Shown piece by piece: positions 7,359 through 14,942 of a stretch of 25,706 nucleotides of DNA (position 1 is the stretch's first letter; each line of letters begins with the position of its first letter). The translations under genes were made by a program, and so were the position numbers. The stretch is from an uncultured Fretibacterium sp. (lineage in GTDB: Bacteria; Synergistota; Synergistia; Synergistales; Aminobacteriaceae), in NCBI RefSeq assembly GCF_963548695.1, contig NZ_CAUUWA010000034.1, positions 1 through 25,706 on the forward strand, in the 5' to 3' direction. The notes beneath the pieces are model-generated. The model made no database searches, was not told where the DNA came from, and saw nothing but the letters and a program-made list of their open reading frames with translations.

Positions 7359-7530
7359 CAGTTTCGTTATCGGGGGGCCCTCTCTTTGGTACTCCGATGA
7401 GTCTTTGGAAATAAAGGTTTTTTGGCAACTTTGTTTTTGTAACTTCGTTTTTTGCAACTTCTCTGGAAAAAATCGGAAACGATACTGACCGGGCTTGAGT
7501 CAGAGAATCTGAGTAAGCGAGGGATACAGC

Positions 7531-7893
7531 ATGGGCAAAAAGGTTCTTATTGTTGATGACGCGGCCTTCATGCGTATGATGTTGAAGGACATCCTTCAAA
7601 AGAACGATTTTGAAGTGGTCGCCGAGGCTGAAAACGGCAAGGTGGGCGTGGCTGCGTATCAGAAATTCAAGCCCGACATCGTTACGATGGATATCACCAT
7701 GCCCGAGATGAACGGCATCGATGCGGTGAAGGCTATCAAGGCCGTGGACGCCAATGCGAAGATCGTTATGGTCTCCGCCATGGGGCAGCAACCGATGGTC
7801 ATCGAGGCCATCCAGGCCGGAGCCAACGATTTTATCGTCAAGCCCTTCCAGCCGGAGCGGGTCATAGAGGCGATTTCCAAGGTTCTTGCCTAG
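7531..7893 (+). CDS. cheY: Chemotaxis response regulator CheY
   Basis: This 120-residue stand-alone receiver domain is phosphorylated by CheA and binds FliM/FliY to change motor direction. The acidic pair Asp9-Asp10, phospho-acceptor Asp54 in MDITMPEMNG, Ser82 in VMVSAMGQQ, and Lys104 in DFIVKPFQ are all in place. There is no output domain. Its position between the switch genes and fliO supports a motor role rather than an unrelated two-component system. GCGAGGGAT just upstream is the ribosome binding site. Confidence 0.95.
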   Translation: MGKKVLIVDDAAFMRMMLKDILQKNDFEVVAEAENGKVGVAAYQKFKPDIVTMDITMPEMNGIDAVKAIKAVDANAKIVMVSAMGQQPMVIEAIQAGANDFIVKPFQPERVIEAISKVLA

Positions 7894-7938
7894 TCTCGCC
7901 GGTTTTTTTGCGGGCCGTGGGCGTTGGGGGCGGGACAG

Positions 7939-8253
7939 ATGGCGGCGGAGCCTGATCTTTTTGTCTATCTGACTCGCGTCCTGGTCGCGCTGGGGGTCCT
8001 GTCCGTCTCCGCTTTCGTCTTTGTCCGTTGTGCGAAGAAGAAAAACGGCTCGGACGGAGAGGGAGTGCCTGTGAGGGTTTTGACATCCTTGCCCGTGGGT
8101 AAGGATGTCTTTTTTGTGGTCCGCTGCGGACCGGATGTCCTTGCTTTTACCTCGGGCGGGGGCGGGAGCCGTTTGATGGGTAGGTGGACGTATGAGGATT
8201 GGATGTGTTCGGCCGAGGAGACGCCGCCTCACCGAGGTGACGAGGGGGGGTAA
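7939..8253 (+). CDS. fliO: FliO-like flagellar biosynthesis protein
   Basis: A 104-residue protein with one N-terminal membrane helix (VYLTRVLVALGVLSVSAFVFV), a lysine-rich cytoplasmic edge, then VRVLTSLPVGKDVFFVVRCGPDVLAF. This matches the loose FliO pattern of a helix followed by a small beta domain with an L(P/G)xGK...V..G sequence. FliO helps assemble the FliP ring of the export gate. Sequence identity across FliO proteins is low, so the call rests mainly on topology and on the position directly before fliP, which it overlaps by 62 bases. ATG 7939 is chosen over TTG 7924; neither has a strong ribosome binding site. Confidence 0.68.
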   Translation: MAAEPDLFVYLTRVLVALGVLSVSAFVFVRCAKKKNGSDGEGVPVRVLTSLPVGKDVFFVVRCGPDVLAFTSGGGGSRLMGRWTYEDWMCSAEETPPHRGDEGG

Positions 8254-9028
8254 ACCTCTCTTCGCCCTCCTTTTGGGGCTGGTCGCCCTGTTCCTGCCGT
8301 TTCTCTTCCTGACGCCCGCGCTGGCTGCGGAGGTGGGATCCTTTTCCCTGCCCTCCCTGCGGCTGGGCATCGCCTCCGCCGATTCTCCCGCGGATGTGGC
8401 CCTGTCGCTCCAGATCCTGGGGCTGCTCACCGTCCTCAGCCTGGCTCCGGCCATCCTGCTGATGATCACCAGCTTCACGCGCATCGTCATTGTCTTGGGG
8501 TTCGTGCAGCGTGCGATTGGGCTCCAGCAGTCGCCTCCGCAGCAGGTCGTCACGGGGCTTGCCCTCTTTTTGACCCTTTTCACCATGTATCCCACCTGGA
8601 ACCAGGTCTATGAGAACGGCCTTGCCCCTTACCTGGCGAGGGACATCTCCGCGGAGCAGGCGTGGCAGCGTACCGTCGTGCCGGTACGGGAGTTCCTGTT
8701 CCGCTACACGCGGCAGGAGGAGCTCTCCCTGATGACCTCCATGGCGAAGCTGGAGCAACCCGCATCCCAGGACCAGGTCCCGACCCGGGTCCTGGTGCCG
8801 GCGTTCATGCTGAGCGAGCTGAAGACCGCCTTTCAGATGGGGGTGGTCATCTACATCCCTTTCATCGTCGTGGATATGGTGGTCTCGAGCGTCCTGTTGG
8901 CCATGGGGATGATGATGCTTCCGCCGATGATGGTGTCCCTGCCCTTCAAGCTGGTGCTCTTCGTCATGGCGGACGGCTGGAACCTGGTCGTGATGAGCCT
9001 TTTGAAGAGCTTCACGAACGTGCCCTGA
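8192..9028 (+). CDS. fliP: Flagellar type III export gate protein FliP
   Basis: FliP forms the core of the protein-conducting gate (FliP5-FliQ4-FliR1). A cleavable signal peptide ending in LTPALAAE is visible, as is usual for FliP. Then come the conserved LSLAPAILLMITSFTRIVIV, LQQSPPQQVVTGLALFLT and FKLVLFVMADGWNLVVMSLL segments, giving four membrane helices. It is 278 residues, slightly long because of the extended arginine-rich N-terminus. ATG 8192 is preceded by GGTAGGTGG; the in-frame GTG at 8237 has no such site. It overlaps fliO. Confidence 0.95.
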   Translation: MRIGCVRPRRRRLTEVTRGGKPLFALLLGLVALFLPFLFLTPALAAEVGSFSLPSLRLGIASADSPADVALSLQILGLLTVLSLAPAILLMITSFTRIVIVLGFVQRAIGLQQSPPQQVVTGLALFLTLFTMYPTWNQVYENGLAPYLARDISAEQAWQRTVVPVREFLFRYTRQEELSLMTSMAKLEQPASQDQVPTRVLVPAFMLSELKTAFQMGVVIYIPFIVVDMVVSSVLLAMGMMMLPPMMVSLPFKLVLFVMADGWNLVVMSLLKSFTNVP

Positions 9029-9064
9029 CCCTATAAAGGAAAGGATTGAAGGGAGAGGACCCAA

Positions 9065-9340
9065 ATGCCCGTAACGCTCCTCAGTCTTTACGACGTCATG
9101 AGCAATGCCGTGTGGACGATGATGGCCGTTTCCATGCCCATCCTCATGGTTGCGATGGTGGTGGGGCTCCTGATCGGCATTCTCCAGACGGCTACGTCCA
9201 TCCAGGAGCAGACGCTGATCTTCATCCCGAAGATCCTGGCCGTCTTTCTCTCCATGGTGCTTCTGGGGCCCTGGATGGGGGCCAGGATGCTCGTCATGAC
9301 CCGTGAGATATTGGGGCAGCTGGAGCGCTTCATCCAATAG
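9065..9340 (+). CDS. fliQ: Flagellar type III export gate protein FliQ
   Basis: This 91-residue, two-helix membrane protein has the FliQ hallmarks LLIGILQTATSIQEQTLIFI and PKILAVFLSMVLLGPWM. FliQ packs around the FliP/FliR core of the flagellar export gate. GGGAGAGG lies upstream of the ATG. Unusually for this cluster, a 129-base gap separates it from fliR. Confidence 0.95.
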   Translation: MPVTLLSLYDVMSNAVWTMMAVSMPILMVAMVVGLLIGILQTATSIQEQTLIFIPKILAVFLSMVLLGPWMGARMLVMTREILGQLERFIQ

Positions 9341-9469
9341 TTCCGCAGTTCTGCTCCCTGGGCGTTCGTATGCGACGTCTCGCAAAAGCCGCATTGTCTG
9401 CGGATACCTGCGAAACGGAATGAGAAGGCGCCGGGATAAGGAACGATACTCCGAGGGGAGGGGCGTGCG

Positions 9470-10264
9470 TTGAGGGGAATCGAGCTGCCCACGCAGCTTC
9501 TCGTCGTTTATCTGCTGATCCACCTTCGTTTTGTGGGCATGGTGTTTGCCTCGCCCCTTTTCGCCTCCACGATGTCCCCGGCCTCCTTTCGCTACCTGGG
9601 CGCGGTGCTCCTGACCGCGGCGTCCGTGGGGGCGGTGCAGTCCGCCCAGGTCCCCGTGGTCCTCTTCGACAGCGTCCTCGCTCTGTCCGTCCTGGCCCTG
9701 CGCGAGTTTTTTGTGGGGTTTGCCATCGGGTTCCTGGCGTCCCTGCCCCTTCCGGCTCTGAACACCGCCGGGGAGCAGATCGGCACGGCCATGGGCTTCT
9801 CCATGGCGCAGGTCGTAGACCCCATGACGCAGAGCCAGGCGTCGATTATCGGCCAGCTGAACTTTCTGGTGGGGCTATGGTTCTACTTTCGTTGGAACGG
9901 GCATCTTCTGATGGTGCAGTCGGTTATCGAGAGCCTGCGCCTCGTGCCCCTGGGGCGTCTGGCCCTGTTCCCCGCCGGGGACATGTCCCTGGGAACTTGG
10001 CTCCAGGAGCTTTTCGTGTTGGCGATGCGGATCGTGATCCCCTTCTACTGCGCCCTCGTGCTGGCGGACGTCGGTCTGGGCTTCCTGGCCCGGACGGTCC
10101 CTCAGATGAACATCTTCGTCCTTGGGCTCCCCATCAAGGTGGCGTTGGGGTTCCTGGTCCTGGCCGCGGCGCTGCCGCTGGTGGTGGACCTGATCTATGC
10201 CCAGTTCGAGCGGTGGATCGAGTTTGCCCTGACGAGCGTCCTGGCGTGGAGGGGAACGCCGTGA
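9470..10264 (+). CDS. fliR: Flagellar type III export gate protein FliR
   Basis: A 264-residue protein with about six membrane helices. Landmarks are LRFVGMVFASPLFAS near the N-terminus, LREFFVGFAIGFLASL, AGEQIGTAMGFSMAQVVDP, and the C-terminal PQMNIFVLGLPIKVALGFLV, which are characteristic of FliR. FliR completes the export-gate core with FliP and FliQ. The start is TTG 9470, seven bases after GAGGGGAGGGG. Its stop codon overlaps the flhB start (GTGA). Confidence 0.95.
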   Translation: MRGIELPTQLLVVYLLIHLRFVGMVFASPLFASTMSPASFRYLGAVLLTAASVGAVQSAQVPVVLFDSVLALSVLALREFFVGFAIGFLASLPLPALNTAGEQIGTAMGFSMAQVVDPMTQSQASIIGQLNFLVGLWFYFRWNGHLLMVQSVIESLRLVPLGRLALFPAGDMSLGTWLQELFVLAMRIVIPFYCALVLADVGLGFLARTVPQMNIFVLGLPIKVALGFLVLAAALPLVVDLIYAQFERWIEFALTSVLAWRGTP

Positions 10265-11379
10265 CCCTCCTTTTAGGAGAGCGCATCGTCGGGGGAGGAC
10301 GGCCCATCCCCTTCGATCTCCAGTTCTTCGCTCAGGAGCGGACCGAGCCGGCTACACCCAAGAAGCGCCAGAAGGTGCGCTCGGAGGGACGCGTCTGCGT
10401 GAGCCGGGACCTGACGGCCGCCGTCGGGATCCTGACGGGGCTGGCCGCCCTGCTCCTCCTGGGGCCCTTCATCTATGGGCTTTTTTTCGCGCTGCTCCAG
10501 CTCTCCATTCGTTTCATGGGGGATAAAGTCCTTCTGAGGGAAGGATGGTTCCCTATCTTGTCCCTGGAGGCGGTCAAGAGCTATTTCCTGACCTGGCTCC
10601 CCCTGGGGGGGCTGGTCGCCATCCTGGCCGTGGCGGTGATCGTCTGGCAGGTGGGCTGGACTGTCACGGGCGAGCCCTTCAAGATCAATCTGGACCGCCT
10701 CAACCCTATCAGCGGGATGAAGAAGATCATCTCGCTGCGCTCGCTGGTGGAGCTGCTCAAGGGGTTGCTGAAGGCGGCGGTCTTCGCCGTCGTGATCTAT
10801 ACCGCCATCCGGGACTACCTTCCCGACACCCTGAGGGCCATGCAGTTCCCAGTCGGGTATGGAAGCGCCGCCTTCTGGGACATGCTCTGGTCCCTTGCGA
10901 TGCGCCTGGCGGCGATGCTCCTGATCATGGCCCTGATCGACTACATGTATCAGAAGTGGGAGTTCGAGCGGTCGATCCGCATGAGCCGTCAGGAGATCAA
11001 GGAGGAGTTCCGCCAGATGGAGGGGGACCCGCAGATCAAGAACAAGATCCGGCAGAAGCAGAGGGAGCTCGCCAAGAAGCGCATGATGGCCTCGGTGCCC
11101 AAGGCCGACGTGGTCATCACCAACCCGACGACCCTGGCCGTGGCCCTGGAGTACGACCGCGAGCTGATGAGCGCCCCCCAGGTCGTGGCGAAGGGGCGCG
11201 GGATCGTGGCGCAGAGGATTCGGGACCTGGCGCGTGCGCACGGCGTGCCCGTCGTCGAGAACAAGCCTCTGGCCTGGGCACTGTTCGAGGGGGTCGAGAT
11301 CGGGGAGGAGATCTCCGAGGAGCTCTATCGCGGCGTCGCGGAGATATTGGCCATGGTCTACCGCCTGCGGGCGGGATAG
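10261..11379 (+). CDS. flhB: Flagellar export switch protein FlhB
   Basis: FlhB sits at the export gate and switches substrate specificity from rod/hook to filament proteins. After TEPATPKKRQKVRSEGRV there are four membrane helices (about residues 52-77, 109-135, 170-190 and 205-231), a charged linker and a cytoplasmic domain. The expected self-cleavage motif NPTH reads NPTT here (Asn288-Pro289-Thr290-Thr291). The nucleophile-side Asn-Pro is kept but the histidine is not. The conserved VVAKGRGIVAQRIRDLARAH and VVENKPLAWALF follow. The start is GTG 10261, sharing four bases with the fliR stop. flhA, a frequent neighbour, does not follow. Confidence 0.95.
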   Translation: MTLLLGERIVGGGRPIPFDLQFFAQERTEPATPKKRQKVRSEGRVCVSRDLTAAVGILTGLAALLLLGPFIYGLFFALLQLSIRFMGDKVLLREGWFPILSLEAVKSYFLTWLPLGGLVAILAVAVIVWQVGWTVTGEPFKINLDRLNPISGMKKIISLRSLVELLKGLLKAAVFAVVIYTAIRDYLPDTLRAMQFPVGYGSAAFWDMLWSLAMRLAAMLLIMALIDYMYQKWEFERSIRMSRQEIKEEFRQMEGDPQIKNKIRQKQRELAKKRMMASVPKADVVITNPTTLAVALEYDRELMSAPQVVAKGRGIVAQRIRDLARAHGVPVVENKPLAWALFEGVEIGEEISEELYRGVAEILAMVYRLRAG

Positions 11380-11418
11380 GAGGATTGCGGCTCGGACAGG
11401 TTAGTGGATTCCTTGGAT

Positions 11419-11448
11419 TTGTGGCTTCCCCGCCTCCTGTTGTATAAT
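11419..11448 (+). promoter_or_regulatory. Likely promoter for the secreted protein gene at 11517
   Basis: TATAAT at 11443-11448 follows TTGTGG at 11419-11424 with an 18-base spacer, in the gap after flhB. It marks a probable break between the flagellar operon and the next transcription unit. Confidence 0.5.
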
Positions 11449-11516
11449 CGAACGGGAGGGGGGGGGGCTGTGGACCATGCCCTCGAGCTAAAATGGAATG
11501 GAGTGGAACGCGTGCG

Positions 11517-12284
11517 ATGACCGAAAAATTCTTTGTAAGAAAATCCGTGGGGCTTTCCCTGCTCTTCTGCCTTGCCGTTTGGGTTTCGTCCGCCTGGGGC
11601 TCGGACGAGGACATCCTGAGGAAATGGACGAGGACCAACTCCTTCAGCGAGAAGACCGACCTCCAGACGGTGGCCATCAAGGTGACCTACTATTCGGCGG
11701 AGTACGTCGAGGCGCTGGTGCGCTCGGAGGCGGAGAAGAACCTCTGGACGAAGGACGAGATGGAGAACTACAAGTACACCCTGCTGAAGAGCCTGAACCT
11801 CCACGACTCCATAGCCTTTCATATTGACTTCAACGTCACGGGCACCCCCATGTACGCCCAGCCGTTCGATCGTCATCTGACGCTCTTCGTCGGCAAGCAG
11901 CGCTACAACCCCTCCGACTACGACAAACGATTCAACTTCAAGATCTCCGGACAGCGGGACGGAATGGTCTTCTTCCCCCGCTACGATCCCAAGACGGGCA
12001 AGGACATTCTGGAGAAGGCCAAGGACATCCGCCTTGTCCTGAGCGGGTCCATCAGTCAGGCCACCGCGGCAAGAGGGGATGTCCGCTGGGTCTGGGACCT
12101 CTCGAAGGACAATCCCGAGGCCCTGGGGACCGGCAAGGCCATGGACCGTCTGGAGCTGGACCGGCTGATCAAGCGTATGGAGAAGTTGAATCAGGAGCGG
12201 CAGGAGCTCCAGACGAAGATTGACGCCATCGATCGGGAGCTCGGTGAGGTCCGCAGCCGGGTGGACGAGCTTCAGACCCGGTAG
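11517..12284 (+). CDS. Secreted protein of unknown function with C-terminal coiled coil
   Basis: No family is recognised. A signal peptide is clear (basic FFVRKS, then a hydrophobic stretch, cleavage likely near SSAWG, residues 24-28). The mature part, about residues 30-185, looks like a beta-rich domain with VTYYSAEYVEALVRSEA, HLTLFVGKQRYNP and DGMVFFPRYDPKTG. The last 45 residues form a heptad-rich coiled coil (MDRLELDRLIKRMEKLNQER onward), suggesting oligomerisation or tethering. The same order of motifs (WT..., YY.xE.(V/I)E..V..EA, FFP(R/K)) occurs in the protein at 21464, so the two are probably distant paralogues. ATG 11517 is chosen because it places the signal peptide at the N-terminus; ATG 11493 is possible. 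Confidence 0.7.
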   Translation: MTEKFFVRKSVGLSLLFCLAVWVSSAWGSDEDILRKWTRTNSFSEKTDLQTVAIKVTYYSAEYVEALVRSEAEKNLWTKDEMENYKYTLLKSLNLHDSIAFHIDFNVTGTPMYAQPFDRHLTLFVGKQRYNPSDYDKRFNFKISGQRDGMVFFPRYDPKTGKDILEKAKDIRLVLSGSISQATAARGDVRWVWDLSKDNPEALGTGKAMDRLELDRLIKRMEKLNQERQELQTKIDAIDRELGEVRSRVDELQTR

Positions 12285-12337
12285 ACGATGAGGGCGGAGG
12301 GCATTTTGCCCATGGCTTATAATGAGGAGAGATTGAA

Positions 12338-13294
12338 GTGGATCGCATCGCAGTTCTGACCAGCGGGGGGGACTCCCCGGGCATGAACGCCGCCATTCGG
12401 GCGGTGGCGCGCACGTGCTTCTTCAACGACAAGGAGTGCGTGGGGGTCCTCCGGGGCTATGAAGGGTTGATCGATGGGGATTTCATCCCCCTTACCCGTT
12501 CCTCCGTGGGGGGCATCATCCATCGCGGGGGGACGATCCTCAAGACCGCGCGCAGCGAGCGCTTCACGACCCCTGAGGGGCGTGGGGAGGCCCTGGCCCG
12601 GATGAGGGCGGCCGGGATCGAGGGCCTGGTCGTGATCGGCGGCGACGGGTCCTTTCACGGGGCCAGGGAACTGCACGAGATGGGGATGCCGGTCATCGGC
12701 ATTCCCGGGACCATCGACAACGACGTCGCGGGGACGGACGAGACGATCGGCTTCGACACCGCCGTCAACACCGCCCTTGAGGCCATCATGCGCCTTCGGG
12801 ACACCGCGTCCAGCCACGATCGCCTGTTTATCGTCGAGGTGATGGGGCGCAACGCCGGCTTCCTGGCCCTCGAAATAGCCGTCGCCTCGGGGGCGGAGTA
12901 CGTCGTCGTCCCAGAGCTTCCCCTGAGCATCGGCAACCTTTGCCAGAGGCTGCGCCTCTCCCAGGAGAAGGGGAAGAGCCATACGCTCATCATCCTGGCG
13001 GAGGGGGTCATGTCCGCCAACGAGATGAAGGACAAGCTCCAGGACACCGGGGGCTATGACGCGCGCGTCACCGTCCTGGGCTACATCCAGAGGGGGGGCA
13101 GCCCCACGTCCTTCGACGTCCTGCTGGCCTCCCGGATGGGCGCCTACGCGGCCGAATCCCTGCTGATCGGGAAATCGGGCTATATGGTGGGGAATGTGAA
13201 CCACCGCATGGTCCTGAGCGACCTGGAGCGCTCCTGGAGCGAGCATAAGTCTCTCAGCCCGGAGCTTTTGGGGTTGGTCGACAAGCTGAATTGA
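12338..13294 (+). CDS. pfkA: ATP-dependent 6-phosphofructokinase
   Basis: This enzyme phosphorylates fructose 6-phosphate to fructose 1,6-bisphosphate, the committed step of glycolysis. The 318-residue protein aligns with E. coli PfkA without gaps over the active site: Gly11 in SGGDSPGMN, Arg72, Gly101-Gly-Asp-Gly-Ser105, and catalytic Asp127 in GTIDND, then MGRNAG and YIQRGGSPTSFD. Gly104 and Gly124 are the residues of ATP-type enzymes; pyrophosphate-dependent ones usually carry Asp and Lys there. The start is GTG 12338 with GAGGAGAG upstream. A TATAAT at 12318-12323 is too close to the start to be a convincing promoter, so co-transcription with 11517 is likely. Confidence 0.96.
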   Translation: MDRIAVLTSGGDSPGMNAAIRAVARTCFFNDKECVGVLRGYEGLIDGDFIPLTRSSVGGIIHRGGTILKTARSERFTTPEGRGEALARMRAAGIEGLVVIGGDGSFHGARELHEMGMPVIGIPGTIDNDVAGTDETIGFDTAVNTALEAIMRLRDTASSHDRLFIVEVMGRNAGFLALEIAVASGAEYVVVPELPLSIGNLCQRLRLSQEKGKSHTLIILAEGVMSANEMKDKLQDTGGYDARVTVLGYIQRGGSPTSFDVLLASRMGAYAAESLLIGKSGYMVGNVNHRMVLSDLERSWSEHKSLSPELLGLVDKLN

Positions 13295-13312
13295 GCCCCA
13301 TGCGGGGACCCA

Positions 13313-14269
13313 ATGCCTCACAGCCCGTACGCTCGATCCCTCAATTCGCCGGATTCGCCGGCCTTTACCCCGGCCCCGATGGCGCCCCTTCCCGTGACTG
13401 CCTTGGATTCGCTGCGGGGCATCGTGGCCTCGGACCTGGGAGGGCGGAGGGCCTCCAGACTTTCGGACGCCTCCCTGTGGGAGCGGGCGTTCTCCCTCTG
13501 TTGGGCGGCGCGGAGCGCGTTGATCGTCACGGGGTTCTTCATCCGATCGGCCTCGGCCCCCGAGACGGACGGCCCCCCGGGTTCGGTTGTCCTCGGAAGG
13601 GCCCTGGCCTTTCTGGGAAAGAGGGTTTCTCTTGCGACGGACCGCCATAACCTCTCCGCGCTGGATGCCTGTTCCGGGAGCGTCGGTGGGCCCTCGGTCC
13701 TTTGCCTGGATGGGCCTGATCCCGCGGCCCTCGAGGGGTTCGACCTCCTGGTGTTCCTGGAGCGCCCCGGGCGGGCCGGGGATGGGCGCTACTATAATAT
13801 GAGGGGCGAGGACATCGGTACCGTGGTCGTTCCCTTGGACGACCTGGCCCTCACAGCGGTAGGGTTGGGGGTTCCCGTGCTGGGGATTGGCGACGGCGGA
13901 AACGAGGCGGGTATGGGGGCCCTCTACGAGCCCTTGGTGCGGCTCCTTCCCCACTATGCGCCCTTTCTGTCCCGCGTTCCCTCGACGGTATGCCTTCCCG
14001 TGGACGTATCGAACTGGGGAGGGTACGCCCTGGCCGCGCTCCTGTCCGTCCCGTTCGGCCGCTGGGTGGGCTTGGACGAGGGGGAGGAGAAGCGGATGCT
14101 CGCGGCCCTTCGGGACCGGGGGGCTGTCGACGGGGTTTCAGGGCTTGGCGGATGTTCGGTGGACGGCTTCGCGCTTCCTGATCTGAATCGAGTCTCCTCC
14201 CGGCTTCGGAGCTGGTATGCGGGGTGCGTGGAGCGTGGGGGCCCCTGGCCCCTGGCGGATCCGTCATGA
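13313..14269 (+). CDS. DUF4392 / D-glutamate cyclase-like protein
   Basis: The 318-residue protein carries the motifs of the DUF4392 family, whose vertebrate member (C-terminal part of DGLUCY) converts D-glutamate to 5-oxo-D-proline. Key stretches are LERPGRAGDGRYYNMRGEDI, then GIGDGGNEAGMG (nucleotide- or metal-loop-like), and VDVSNWGGYALAALL near the C-terminus. No signal peptide is seen, so it is probably cytoplasmic. It begins 18 bases after pfkA and shares an ATGA overlap with the next gene, so the three are likely one operon. The substrate is inferred from the family only. The first 20 residues are low-complexity and ATG 13379 is an alternative start. Confidence 0.7.
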   Translation: MPHSPYARSLNSPDSPAFTPAPMAPLPVTALDSLRGIVASDLGGRRASRLSDASLWERAFSLCWAARSALIVTGFFIRSASAPETDGPPGSVVLGRALAFLGKRVSLATDRHNLSALDACSGSVGGPSVLCLDGPDPAALEGFDLLVFLERPGRAGDGRYYNMRGEDIGTVVVPLDDLALTAVGLGVPVLGIGDGGNEAGMGALYEPLVRLLPHYAPFLSRVPSTVCLPVDVSNWGGYALAALLSVPFGRWVGLDEGEEKRMLAALRDRGAVDGVSGLGGCSVDGFALPDLNRVSSRLRSWYAGCVERGGPWPLADPS

Positions 14270-14700
14270 CGAGACGAAAGCCCTTTTTGTTCCTTCTGAT
14301 CGTTTTTACGTTTGTGTTGACCCTTCTTTCTTTCTGGGTGGTGCGACAGAGTTCCGTCCGGCCCGGTGAAAGTTTCATGATCTCCAACGTGACGATCAAC
14401 GTCGACCTTCACGACCGGAGGTTCCTGACCGGAACGGTCTCCCGATTCCCCTACGGCTCGAGGCAGGTGTGCCTGTATTTCGATTATTCCCACGTCGATA
14501 AGGATGGCGAGATCCAGGTCGTCTGGCGCTGGGGGGATAAGATCGTCCAGTCTGAGACATATCCGCTCCCGGCGCCCTCCGGCTCCAGGATGTACTGTCT
14601 GCTCCAGGAGAGCGGTGTCCCCCTGCCGAGGGGAAAGTACACGGTCGATATCCTGTACCGTTCCGAGGCGATCCCGGAGTTCCGGTTCGAGATCTATTGA
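14266..14700 (+). CDS. Small membrane-anchored protein of unknown function
   Basis: This 144-residue protein has an N-terminal anchor or uncleaved signal (basic TRRK then a hydrophobic run, residues 6-25). An extracytoplasmic beta-rich domain with VCLYFDYSHVDKDGEIQVVW and YTVDILYRSEAIPEFRF follows. The pattern of short beta strands with a conserved cysteine pair suggests an immunoglobulin-like or ligand-binding fold, but no family is recognised. ATG 14266 overlaps the stop of the preceding gene (ATGA), so they are translationally coupled. The longer ORF from 14224 would bury the anchor behind a glycine-rich extension and is less likely. Confidence 0.65.
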   Translation: MTRRKPFLFLLIVFTFVLTLLSFWVVRQSSVRPGESFMISNVTINVDLHDRRFLTGTVSRFPYGSRQVCLYFDYSHVDKDGEIQVVWRWGDKIVQSETYPLPAPSGSRMYCLLQESGVPLPRGKYTVDILYRSEAIPEFRFEIY

Positions 14701-14900
14701 TTCGAGAGCTACTGAGGGCCGACGATGGTGTTGGCCCCGCCCGCCGGGCGCGGATCCCGAAGGGGCGCGTCTTGCGCTCTTTTCTTGCTTTTTCCGCTCC
14801 GGAATGGTTTTTCCCTTGGGCGTGCCCGAGGTGGGCGTCCTTTCCCGCCCCGTTCATGGGGCACCGGTTTGAATTCCGCTGTTTTTGAGGTGATCGAGAT

Positions 14901-14942
14901 ATGATGGTGTATGACGAAAAGGATTTCAGCGTCTCATGGTAA
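14901..14942 (+). CDS. Possible 13-codon leader ORF overlapping the rho start
   Basis: ATG 14901, preceded by GAGGTGAT at 14887-14894, opens a frame reading MMVYDEKDFSVSW that stops at 14940-14942. The rho ATG at 14936 lies inside its last codons (ATGGTAA). Such overlap would let ribosomes pass from the leader to rho. In E. coli rho has a leader region (rhoL) involved in autogenous control, but no sequence relationship is claimed. Short ORFs arise by chance, hence the low score. The rest of the 235-base gap before rho (14701-14900) shows no other gene. Confidence 0.3.
   Translation: MMVYDEKDFSVSW

Noticed and set aside
7514..7530. TAAGCGAGGGATACAGC before cheY, 14 of 17 bases like the left end of element copy 1
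   Set aside because: There is no matching GCTTA end or palindrome nearby, and the sequence contains the cheY ribosome binding site, so chance similarity is more likely.
7234..8595. 453-codon minus-strand frame opposite cheY and fliO
   Set aside because: It runs antisense through cheY and fliP and has no family-like sequence or ribosome binding site.
8147..9523. 458-codon minus-strand frame opposite fliP and fliQ
   Set aside because: Same antisense composition effect; the plus-strand genes are unambiguous flagellar proteins.
12318..12323. TATAAT box before pfkA
   Set aside because: Transcription would begin about eight bases before the GTG start and exclude the ribosome binding site; no -35 box is present.
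13288..13306. CCCCATGCGGGG hairpin after pfkA as terminator
   Set aside because: The stem is only four to five bases with no T-run, and the next gene starts within a few bases.
13793..13798. TATAAT inside the DUF4392 gene
   Set aside because: It encodes part of the conserved RYYNM motif and has no -35 partner; likely coincidence.
12317..13954. 545-codon open frame on the minus strand opposite pfkA and the DUF4392 gene
   Set aside because: The product has no recognisable motif and is rich in Gly, Arg, His and Pro. Such frames are expected opposite real genes in GC-rich DNA.
14701..14900. Search for tRNA, riboswitch or small gene in the gap before rho
   Set aside because: No cloverleaf, CCA end, known riboswitch core or convincing coding frame was seen apart from the short leader ORF at 14901.
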